DNA from: JBOFEH01 sp051650265
GTDB lineage: Bacteria > Bacillota > Clostridia > Lachnospirales > Cellulosilyticaceae
Assembly: GCA_051650265.1 (NCBI GenBank)
Contig: JBOFIR010000212.1
Span: 1 to 26,609 of the forward strand
DNA length: 26,609 nucleotides
Direction of reading: 5' to 3'
The notes under the pieces were generated by a model that saw nothing but the letters and a program-made list of their open reading frames with translations, was not told where the DNA came from and made no database searches. Position numbers and translations under genes: made by a program. This document shows positions 19,834 to 26,609 of the stretch, piece by piece; within the stretch, counting starts at the first letter, position 1; each line of letters begins with the position of its first letter.

Positions 19834-20579
19834 TAGACTTTCATACACATGTACTCCCTGGAATAGATGATGGGAGCAAGACCAAAGAGCAGTCTTTGGT
19901 GATGTTGCAACATTTGAGAAAGCAGGGGTGTAGCCAATTGGTGGCTACACCTCATTTTTATCCCGATCAGGAGATAGAGGTATTCTTGGAGCAGCGCCAA
20001 GCGGCGTATGATGGGCTACTAGCCTTTGCTGCGGAGAAGGAAGCGCTAGATCTACCGGAGATCATCCTTGGGGCAGAAGTGTTAGTGGGTGCGGAGCTCG
20101 CCAAGTGTGAGCATCTAGATCAGCTGTGTATAGGTGGTACCCGGTACATGCTCCTAGAGATGCCTTATGGCATCTGGCCCAAGTGGGTGTTCCAGGTAGT
20201 GGATGAGTTGATCCTACGCGGGATTACACCAATCATTGCGCATCTAGAGCGCTATGAGGCCATTGTAGGTCTGCGTGTGATGCAGGAACTACTTGAGCGT
20301 GAAGTAATCGGGCAGATGAATGCCTATGCTGTAAGAGGGCGAGAGACAAAGGGGCTGGCTAGAAAGCTTCTTGCTAAGGGACATATCCAGCTTCTAGGAT
20401 CAGATGTTCATAGGGTACGCCAACTAGAAAGGCATGGGCAAAGCTATGACTGGCTTGCACAAAAGCATCCGGAGCAACTGAGCAAAATACAGCGTGATGG
20501 GGAAGCGGTGCTAGGTGGCGCGTATATCACCAGAGCATCGCTGCAGCCGATTCGTAAGATCTGGCGGTTTTATTTCTAA
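19830..20579 (+). CDS. PHP-type tyrosine phosphatase (CpsB/YwqE-like)
   Basis: This 249-residue protein begins MIDFHTHVLPGIDDGS, the metal-binding PHP motif, followed by VATPHFYPD, ILGAEVLV, PIIAHLERYE and LGSDVHR, all expected for CpsB/YwqE. These Mn-dependent enzymes remove phosphate from the CpsD tyrosine tail and so cycle polysaccharide synthesis. The gene ends one base before a 27-bp terminator shared with the convergent dehydratase gene. Confidence 0.94.
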   Translation: MIDFHTHVLPGIDDGSKTKEQSLVMLQHLRKQGCSQLVATPHFYPDQEIEVFLEQRQAAYDGLLAFAAEKEALDLPEIILGAEVLVGAELAKCEHLDQLCIGGTRYMLLEMPYGIWPKWVFQVVDELILRGITPIIAHLERYEAIVGLRVMQELLEREVIGQMNAYAVRGRETKGLARKLLAKGHIQLLGSDVHRVRQLERHGQSYDWLAQKHPEQLSKIQRDGEAVLGGAYITRASLQPIRKIWRFYF

Positions 20580-20637
20580 CAAGATATAAAGAAGAGGGGC
20601 GCAACCTGTAGGTTGCGCCCCTCTTCTTTATATCTTG
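20580..20637. terminator. Perfect 27-bp bidirectional terminator
   Basis: The arms 20580-20606 and 20611-20637 are exact complements around TGTA, GC-rich near the loop with AAGAAG/CTTCTT outside. It lies between two converging genes, so it serves both strands. Confidence 0.92.
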
Positions 20638-20639
20638 GC

Positions 20640-22553
20640 TTAAGCCATTTGATCAAGTGCATCATCTTCATCGAGGATCGTTGGATCATCCAGGTATGCA
20701 CGGTCAATCTTGTAGGTCTCAACAATCTGTGCCAGTACTTGTTTAGTACGGTCCTGATTGTTCAAGCAGTGCTCAAGCATATTGAGTTTAGCAGTCAGCT
20801 CATTGTAGTCGAGATACAGTGGCTGTGCCACAAAGATCTTTTCAGAATTTGTTTTGGCAAGGCCTTCTTCTGACATGAGTAGTTCTTCATAGAGTTTCTC
20901 ACCGGGTCTAAGTCCTGTGAAGGTGATCTCGATATCTTCGCCTTCTTTGAATCCAGATAGACGAATGAAGTTCTTGGCAAGATCAAGGATCTTGACTGGT
21001 TTGCCCATATCAAGGACGAAGATTTCGCCACCAGTCGCCATGGTGCTGGCTTGGAGTACCAAGCGTACCGCTTCAGGAATGGTCATGAAGTAACGGATGA
21101 TATCTGGGTGGGTGACTGTAAGCGGACCACCGGCTTCTAGCTGACGCTTGAAAAGTGGAATCACGCTACCGTTGCTCCCAAGTACGTTGCCAAATCGCAC
21201 AGCTACATACTCTGTATGAGGTGCGATGCTATTGACAGACTGGATGATCATCTCACAGATACGCTTAGTCGCACCCATAACGTTAGTTGGGTTAACAGCC
21301 TTATCAGTGGAGATGAGTACAAAGCGTTCTACACCATATTCTTTGGCAAGAAGCGCTGTGTTGAGTGTTCCAAAGACGTTGTTCTTCACAGCTTCTTCAG
21401 GTGCATTTTCCATGAGTGGCACATGCTTGTGGGCAGCTGCATGGAAGACGATATTTGGACGGTATTTCTTGAAGATATCACGGAGCTTACGCTTGTCGCG
21501 GACAGATCCGATGAGGACAGAGAGCTTAGTAGGATCAAAACCATTGCGAAGCAGTTCGTTTTGAAGATCATAAGCATTGTTCTCATAGATATCAAGGATG
21601 ATCAGGCGCTCAGGAGAGAGGGCACTGATCTGACGGCAGAGCTCAGAACCGATGGAGCCACCACCACCTGTCACAAGGACAGTCTTATCTTGTATGAATG
21701 AAAGAAGACTTTTGTTGTCTAGGACGATCTCGTCACGGCCTAGTAAGTCTTCGATATGTACGTTACGAATCTTGCTACTACCAGGTTTTTGATCGAGTGT
21801 TTTGTCAATCCCTTTAAAGAGTTTGAGCTTACACTCAGTGGTCTTACAGATATCAAGTATTTCTGAGATACGTCTCTTGGATGCAGAAGGCATAGTCAGA
21901 ATAATCTCGGTGATCTGATGGGCCTCTACAAGTGATGGAATCTCAGCTGTGGTGCCAGTGATGGGTACACCCCCGAGTGTAGCCCCAAGTTTTTTGGTGT
22001 CATCATCCGCAATGGCCACGATGGCACGCTTGGAATCTGTGGATGAACGGAGATCCTGAATGATAATAGAAGCTGCTTCCCCACCCCCTACTAACATTGT
22101 ACGAATCGGTTTGATCTCTTCCTCACTCTTACGTTGAAGCATTGCGAACTGGATGCGGCGTACCAATCTGTGATAGATACGGTAGAAGAATCGGCTTCCA
22201 ATCGTTGCCCCGCCTAATACAAATCCGAAGATAATGTAGAAGGTAATTGGAAGTGATGACTTACCCCATAGATCGTAGAGCATCACACTCATCAAACTCA
22301 CGCAGACGCAGAGTGATAGATAAATGAGTTCTTTGAGTCCGGCATAGCGCCATAACCTGCGATAGACACCGCATAAGCCAAATACGAGAAGGTGACAGAT
22401 GTTCAGAAAAAGAAAGAATCTGAGATCTCCAAGATACAGGGCTAGTGGTTCAAAAGACTCGAACTTGAGAATGATGGCAAGTAGAAAGGCGCCATTGATA
22501 ATCGCCAAATCACCCAATGCCATAAGAATGACTTTATTCAATTTGTGTTGCAT
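20640..22553 (-). CDS. Membrane-bound nucleotide-sugar 4,6-dehydratase (PglF/WbpM/CapD family)
   Basis: This 637-residue protein has about four N-terminal membrane helices (residues 7-125). A CoA-binding-like domain follows (TMLVGGGEAASIII, VAIADDDTKKLGA). The catalytic extended dehydrogenase domain opens with VLVTGGGGSIGSE near residues 292-304 and holds AAHKHVPLMENAPEEAV, ISTDKAVNPTNVMGATKR and GLRPGEKLYEEL. The family converts UDP-GlcNAc to the 4-keto-6-deoxy sugar, the first step to bacillosamine-like or related deoxysugars in glycans. The TDKA...MGATK active site lacks the usual Tyr, as is normal here. It stands alone but neighbours the polysaccharide control genes. Confidence 0.93.
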   Translation of the reverse strand: MQHKLNKVILMALGDLAIINGAFLLAIILKFESFEPLALYLGDLRFFLFLNICHLLVFGLCGVYRRLWRYAGLKELIYLSLCVCVSLMSVMLYDLWGKSSLPITFYIIFGFVLGGATIGSRFFYRIYHRLVRRIQFAMLQRKSEEEIKPIRTMLVGGGEAASIIIQDLRSSTDSKRAIVAIADDDTKKLGATLGGVPITGTTAEIPSLVEAHQITEIILTMPSASKRRISEILDICKTTECKLKLFKGIDKTLDQKPGSSKIRNVHIEDLLGRDEIVLDNKSLLSFIQDKTVLVTGGGGSIGSELCRQISALSPERLIILDIYENNAYDLQNELLRNGFDPTKLSVLIGSVRDKRKLRDIFKKYRPNIVFHAAAHKHVPLMENAPEEAVKNNVFGTLNTALLAKEYGVERFVLISTDKAVNPTNVMGATKRICEMIIQSVNSIAPHTEYVAVRFGNVLGSNGSVIPLFKRQLEAGGPLTVTHPDIIRYFMTIPEAVRLVLQASTMATGGEIFVLDMGKPVKILDLAKNFIRLSGFKEGEDIEITFTGLRPGEKLYEELLMSEEGLAKTNSEKIFVAQPLYLDYNELTAKLNMLEHCLNNQDRTKQVLAQIVETYKIDRAYLDDPTILDEDDALDQMA

Positions 22554-22606
22554 GATTTCCCCCTAGGTTAAATAGAATTAAACTTTTACCAAATTTTCCA
22601 TACAAA

Positions 22607-22635
22607 ATTATAACATATGTACGAAGGCATGACCA
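22607..22635 (-). promoter_or_regulatory. Promoter of the dehydratase gene
   Basis: Minus strand: TGGTCA (22635-22630), 17-bp spacer, TATAAT (22612-22607). Confidence 0.6.
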
Positions 22636-22763
22636 TAGGTAGAGTGAATATCTATGGTAAATTTAAAGAAAAGCCAAAATAGGACAATAAAATGGCTAAA
22701 ATGAATCTCGTGTTGTATAATAGTTACTGGAATAAAATGGTCAACAAAGAGGGGGAATCACGT

Positions 22764-23540
22764 ATGAAAAAGAGAGCAAAGCGTATCATGGCGTGTGTGC
22801 TAGGACTGCTGGTACTCACAGGGGGCGGTATACTTTTTTGGCAAAAGGAAAATGTGCTCGCAGCATGGGAAGCTGTACGATACTCAGAAGAAGAAATAGG
22901 GGCGCAAATCACAAATAGCAAAATGCAAGTGGAAGATGCGCTTAAGACATATCAGTTGGCGGGGATTCGTGACTTTACATTAGAAGAGGAAGAAGCCATT
23001 CGTAAGGGTGAACTGAGTGTGGCGGATGCTGTAGCGCGTATTATGGCCCCAGCGCAGGTAGCCGCTTTAAGTGAAGCAGTAGAAGAGGGGGTCGATGGGA
23101 ATATCCCAGAGGCAAAGCCATCAGCTGATGAGGTGCTAGCAAAGCATGAAGCTGACCCAAAGCCAATACAAACCGCTCAGGCAGATCCACAAGCAAAGGT
23201 AGATCAAGTAGTGGCAGATGCTGTAGCTAGGATGTATGCCCTTAAGGGAAAGTATCTTGGACTACTAGGTGGCGTGGAGAGCCGTGCCAAGGGCGCATTC
23301 TTTGCATTGCCACAAAGTGAGAGGAATATCAAAGGGCTTCAAAAGATTGGTACACCTTTTATCAAAGAAGCCATGAGCCTAGAAAGCCAGTGCAATGGTG
23401 AAGTAGAAGCAGTGCTAGGGCAGCTCAGAACCCAGCTCAAGTCATTAGATGCAGATACAGCTATCGTAGGGACGATGCAGCAAAGCTATGACACAGAAAA
23501 ACGTCTCAAGAAGGCGTATTATCTTTCAGCATTTAAATAA
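22764..23540 (+). CDS. Membrane-anchored helical protein, unknown function
   Basis: This 258-residue protein starts MKKRAKRIMACVLGLLVLTG, a basic start and one membrane helix or uncleaved signal, then a long Ala/Glu-rich, helix-prone outer domain with a Pro-containing spacer near residues 110-140. I recognise no domain. ATG 22764 follows GAGGGGG by 8 bases. An in-frame ATG at 22692 is unlikely, because a TATAAT box (22716-22721) lies inside that extension. It has its own promoter and shares a terminator with the convergent VanZ-like gene. A structural or cell-envelope role is a guess. Confidence 0.75.
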   Translation: MKKRAKRIMACVLGLLVLTGGGILFWQKENVLAAWEAVRYSEEEIGAQITNSKMQVEDALKTYQLAGIRDFTLEEEEAIRKGELSVADAVARIMAPAQVAALSEAVEEGVDGNIPEAKPSADEVLAKHEADPKPIQTAQADPQAKVDQVVADAVARMYALKGKYLGLLGGVESRAKGAFFALPQSERNIKGLQKIGTPFIKEAMSLESQCNGEVEAVLGQLRTQLKSLDADTAIVGTMQQSYDTEKRLKKAYYLSAFK

Positions 23541-23595
23541 TAGAGAAAACACAAAAGGACTAGGTGTGTCACCTAGTCCTTTTGTGTTTTCTCTA
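23541..23595. terminator. Perfect 26-bp bidirectional terminator overlapping the VanZ-like gene end
   Basis: Arms 23541-23566 and 23570-23595 are exact complements around TGT. TTTTGTGTTTT in the right arm and its mirror on the other strand suit termination both ways. The VanZ-like stop and last codons lie within it. Confidence 0.88.
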
Positions 23596-24070
23596 AAAAT
23601 GTAGGGCGAGCAAAGGTCAGTGATACAGTCTTTGCACGCAGATGGCGATGAAGCCATGTACCTGTAGTTACTAGTAGAAGGGCAATCAAATACCCCAGCA
23701 TATCTTTACACACGTCAATCCATTCAAAGGCACGGCCTGGTACGGGGACCTGCACGTTCTCATCGATCAGTGCACATGCCAGGACGAAAAGTAACGTGCC
23801 AAGGATGCGCCATACCGTGCGCCAGCGCAGTTGCATGGCAAAGAGGAGAGTCACAAAGCTGAGTACAAAGTACTCAAACACATGGGCGCAGTCCCTGATG
23901 GTATTGTTGAGCCTAGCGATCACCTGGTCCCTATTAGGAACATGGGCTGGTACCAAGAGTTGTGTAAAGGATTTGCTTGTATGATTGGATCGGCCTGCGG
24001 GTTGCAGGGAGAATCCAATGATGAGACAAAGGGTGATGAGCATACAAGTAACCAGTAGCCATTTTTTCAT
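23573..24070 (-). CDS. VanZ-like membrane protein
   Basis: This 165-residue protein has about four hydrophobic segments: an N-terminal MKKWLLVTCMLITLCLIIGFS, then FEYFVLSFVTLLFAM, ILGTLLFVLACALIDE and MLGYLIALLLVTTGTWL. The pattern FSLQPAGRSN, RDCAHVFEYF, ALIDENVQVPVPGRAFEWIDVCKDMLGYL is typical of the VanZ family, whose founding member gives low-level teicoplanin resistance; most homologues have no known job. GGAGG precedes the ATG on the minus strand. A 13-bp palindrome, CCTTATTATAAGG (24100-24112), lies just upstream and could be an operator. The C-terminal TQKD and stop are coded in the terminator stem. Confidence 0.9.
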   Translation of the reverse strand: MKKWLLVTCMLITLCLIIGFSLQPAGRSNHTSKSFTQLLVPAHVPNRDQVIARLNNTIRDCAHVFEYFVLSFVTLLFAMQLRWRTVWRILGTLLFVLACALIDENVQVPVPGRAFEWIDVCKDMLGYLIALLLVTTGTWLHRHLRAKTVSLTFARPTFLEKTQKD

Positions 24071-24399
24071 AGTGGTTCCTCCGAATTGAAATAACCTTTC
24101 CTTATTATAAGGTTGATTTAAGGTTTATTTGGTCTCTCAATTAAGTATAGTCCAAAAAAATAAGGGCGTATACTAATTTGTACAAAAAATATACTACAAA
24201 ACCGTACAGTTAAAAACAGGTAATCTATAATAAAGAACATTTTTTTACATAAATATGTCTTAAATGTTACAAGGTGAAAAGTGAAGAAGTTGGGAAATAA
24301 TAGGAAGTGCAAAAGGGCCTAACCCTTGAGGCGCAATAAAATATGGATTCTAAAGGGTGCGATTTGTATTACAGCAACGTTACAAAGACAATAAAGCTA
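24071..24399. other. Intergenic region, AT-rich
   Basis: No ORF, repeat or RNA gene is convincing here. It holds the vanZ-side palindrome near 24100-24112 and AT-rich sequence without a repeat copy. Confidence 0.5.
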
Positions 24400-24428
24400 T
24401 TGAAAAGTGTAGGGTAGTCTAGTATACT
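24400..24428 (+). promoter_or_regulatory. Strong promoter of the S-layer-like gene
   Basis: TTGAAA at 24400-24405, 17-bp spacer, TATACT at 24423-24428. The start site near 24435 gives a leader of about 150 nt. Confidence 0.8.
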
Positions 24429-24433
24429 TCTAA

Positions 24434-24585
24434 GTGTCCCCAAGAGGGGGCAACACAAAAAAGTTAAAATGTTTTAGGGAAATACTTTATTACATATTTA
24501 TTAAATATGTGAACAAACACATGAGAACATTACACACCTTTTCCTAAAACTTTAATAAATGACATCTTAAGGGAGGCTTAATATT
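24434..24585 (+). promoter_or_regulatory. Folded 5' leader of the S-layer-like mRNA
   Basis: A hairpin at the very 5' end (TGTCCCC/GGGGGCA, AAGA loop) is followed by a larger fold: GTTTTAGG (24471-24478) pairs with CCTAAAAC (24543-24550) and encloses the perfect ACATATTT/AAATATGT hairpin (24492-24510) and a TGTG/CACA pair. GGGAGG (24571-24576) lies outside the fold. A 5' stem that shields the mRNA from decay would fit an abundant protein. Confidence 0.55.
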
Positions 24586-26609
24586 ATGAAATTAAGACAA
24601 AAATTAGCAGCAGTATTAGCAGCAACTATGGTAGTAACAGCAGTACCAGTTGTAACTATGGCGGCATCAACAAACAGAATCACAAAAACAGAAACAGTAG
24701 CTAAAGATGAGCAATTCTCAACAGAATTAGTAATCAAAGCTGAAGATACATTAACATCAGGTTCTGTATTCTTCTTAGAAATCGCTGGTGGAGACTTCGA
24801 TAAACTTGAAGTTAAAGGCGGAAACGTAGCAGTAGATTACAAAGCGGGTTCAACAACAGCAACAGTAACAGCTACAGATGAAAACGCAAACAACGAAATC
24901 AGAATTGCAATCGAAGGTACAGCAAAAGACGCTGAAACAGTACTTTCATTATTAGAAGAAAACACAACTTTAACAGGTGGAAAATTCGTAGTAGCTAGAA
25001 CAACAGACGCTAAAGGTGTTGTAACAGCTGGAGATGCGAAAAACCTTTACACTCAAGGAACAATCGCTGATATCAAAATCGAAGAATCAGTAGCTGGATC
25101 ATTCAAAGCTGGTGATGAATTCACAATCACTCTTGAAAACGATGAGTACAAATTCGTAAACGAAAGCAAAATCGTTGAAGCTGTAAGCAAAGGTTTTCTT
25201 GCTAACGGAACAGTAGTAGACGTAAAAATTACAGATGAAGACCAAATCACTGTAACAATCAAAGAATTAAACAACACAACAGCTCGTGGTATGATCACAA
25301 TCTCTGGGATCGAAGTTAAGAGCACAGTAAAAGCACCTGAAACTGGTGAATTAAAAGTAACTGTAGATGGTAAAAAAGTAAATGCTACAACTGTAAAAGT
25401 TGCAAACGTAGCAGCATACGGAAGCTCATTAACAGTTAAAGATGATAAAGTAGTAGAATTCGTAGCTGGTAACAAAAAAGAAGTTAAATTCACATTAGAA
25501 GAAAACGTAGACGATTCAATCGTAGACGGAAGAACTGTAGAATTCAAACTTGAAGATGGTTACTTCGCAACTGGTTCATCAATCACTGTAAACGGTACAG
25601 CTGTAGATGCATCAAACTTCATCAAAGAAAAAATCGACGGTGTTGAAAGAGTTGTTGGTTTCGACTACGTAGTTAAAGCTGATGCAAACGTAATCGACAA
25701 ATACGAAATCGTTGCAACAGTTGATGCAGCAGTAGATTTCGCTGGAACAATCTCAATCAAAGCTGATGGTCGTGCAATCGGTGATGAATTAACTGCAGAA
25801 CTTGCTACAGTAAAAGCACCATTCGCAGTAAAAGCTGAAACAGCTACAGTAAAAGTTGGTCTTAAAGATCAAAAAGCTGGTAAAATCGAGATCACTGAAA
25901 CTGAAAAAGGTATGCTTAACAAAGGAAATATCGTAATCGAACTTGAAGACGAAAAAGGTATGGAATTCACAAAAGCACCTAAAGTAGAAACTAAAGGCGA
26001 CATCAAAGTTGGTGAAGCTAAGATCGAGAAAAAAGATGGTAAAGTACTTGTAACTGTACCAGTAACTCGTACATCAAAAGAAGCTTCAACAATCACAATC
26101 TCTGAGTTCGGTATGGACGTAGACCGTACAGTAGCAGAAGGTAAATTTGATGCTAAAATCGGTGGATCTGCAATCGCTTCTAACGGAACAAAAGTAGCAG
26201 TTGATGGTTTTGTAAACGTTGGTACACCAAACACTGAAGATGTAACAAACGGAATGAAAAAAGGAACAGCTTCATTCACAATCGGAGCTAAAACTTACAC
26301 AGTAAACGGAACAGAAAAAGAAATGGATGCTGCTGCATACGTAACTGCTTCTGGTCGTACAATGCTTCCAATCAGATACGTATCTGAAGCATTCGGTATC
26401 GATGGAAACAACATCATCTTCACAAAAGCTGATGGTACAATCACAATCCTTGCTGGTACAAGAACACTTCAAATGAAAAACGGAAGCAACATCGCTGTAC
26501 TTAATGGCGCATCTATCAAAATGGATGAAAAAGTTGTAATCAAAGATGGTAGAACTTACGTTCCAGTAGGTGAAATCGGTAGATTACTTGGAATCTCTGT
26601 ATCATTCGA
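24586..26609 (+). CDS. S-layer-like protein with copper-amine-oxidase-type stalk domain (3' end outside window)
   Basis: At least 674 codons, open at the window edge. The signal peptide is MKLRQKLAAVLAATMVVTAV ending near VTMAAS. A long run of beta-rich, Lys/Glu/Thr/Val-rich sequence without a family I can name follows (about residues 30-560). Then comes a copper-amine-oxidase N-terminal-like (stalk) domain, TYTVNGTEKEMDAAAYVTASG, RTMLPIRYVSEAFGI and RTYVPVGEIGRLLGI, which in secreted Clostridia proteins is a wall- or surface-associated module without copper chemistry. Codon choice is very narrow (GTA, ACA, AAC, GAA, GGT), unlike its neighbours, which fits very high expression. With the strong promoter and folded leader, a main surface-layer protein is likely. 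Confidence 0.82.
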   Translation, partial: MKLRQKLAAVLAATMVVTAVPVVTMAASTNRITKTETVAKDEQFSTELVIKAEDTLTSGSVFFLEIAGGDFDKLEVKGGNVAVDYKAGSTTATVTATDENANNEIRIAIEGTAKDAETVLSLLEENTTLTGGKFVVARTTDAKGVVTAGDAKNLYTQGTIADIKIEESVAGSFKAGDEFTITLENDEYKFVNESKIVEAVSKGFLANGTVVDVKITDEDQITVTIKELNNTTARGMITISGIEVKSTVKAPETGELKVTVDGKKVNATTVKVANVAAYGSSLTVKDDKVVEFVAGNKKEVKFTLEENVDDSIVDGRTVEFKLEDGYFATGSSITVNGTAVDASNFIKEKIDGVERVVGFDYVVKADANVIDKYEIVATVDAAVDFAGTISIKADGRAIGDELTAELATVKAPFAVKAETATVKVGLKDQKAGKIEITETEKGMLNKGNIVIELEDEKGMEFTKAPKVETKGDIKVGEAKIEKKDGKVLVTVPVTRTSKEASTITISEFGMDVDRTVAEGKFDAKIGGSAIASNGTKVAVDGFVNVGTPNTEDVTNGMKKGTASFTIGAKTYTVNGTEKEMDAAAYVTASGRTMLPIRYVSEAFGIDGNNIIFTKADGTITILAGTRTLQMKNGSNIAVLNGASIKMDEKVVIKDGRTYVPVGEIGRLLGISVSF

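Noticed and set aside
24586..26472. Minus-strand open frames inside the S-layer-like gene
   Set aside because: They come from the biased codon use of the + strand gene, which has a signal peptide, promoter, ribosome site and known C-terminal domain.

Overview
The window looks like the chromosome of a low-GC Gram-positive bacterium of the class Clostridia. The signs are strong AGGAGG ribosome sites, an SLH-anchored surface protein, a very codon-biased S-layer-like protein with a copper-amine-oxidase-type stalk domain, and a Wzz/BY-kinase/PHP-phosphatase capsule module of the Gram-positive type. A relative of Cellulosilyticum or another Lachnospirales member is a guess. I see no rRNA, tRNA or CRISPR.

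Region 1 (1-7714) is an accessory array read entirely on the + strand. Small stress or addiction modules alternate with copies of one composite repeat of about 115 bp (R1-R11). In order: a remnant resembling O6-methylguanine-DNA methyltransferase, an MNT/HEPN pair, a HigB/HigA-like pair, an Rpn-type PD-(D/E)XK nuclease, a broken ssb copy, a 58-residue membrane protein and a large structured untranslated region, a PBECR-like nuclease followed by a cloverleaf-shaped RNA candidate, a YefM/YoeB pair, a second Rpn nuclease, a third Rpn remnant with a small orphan gene, and an intact ssbB-like gene. Several repeats begin exactly at the stop codon of the gene before them. Most full copies end in a covarying hairpin, three of which have the T-run of a terminator. 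The layout resembles an integron cassette array, but I see no integrase and no canonical attC site.

Region 2 (7749-10942, minus strand) is a tight operon: a REP-associated (RAYT/Y1 HUH) transposase, then comM and dprA, converging on ssbB. All four handle single-stranded DNA. The core of the array repeat, an 11-bp GGGACAGTCCC palindrome plus a GTCAAG-like tail, also occurs as four short REP-like copies (R12-R15) near ordinary genes. This makes the RAYT the natural candidate for dispersing it.

Region 3 (11125-18217) holds an orphan soluble PAS histidine kinase, galE, a 38-residue membrane peptide and a 1241-residue LRR/Ig-like/SLH surface protein. The last few codons and stop of that protein are supplied by REP copy R15.

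Region 4 (18362-24070) is surface-polysaccharide control (Wzz-like, CpsD kinase, CpsB phosphatase) converging on a membrane-bound nucleotide-sugar 4,6-dehydratase, then an anchored protein of unknown function and a VanZ-like protein. Long, near-perfect bidirectional terminators separate the convergent pairs. Region 5 (24400-26609) is a strong promoter, a folded leader of about 150 nt and an S-layer-like protein that runs off the window.
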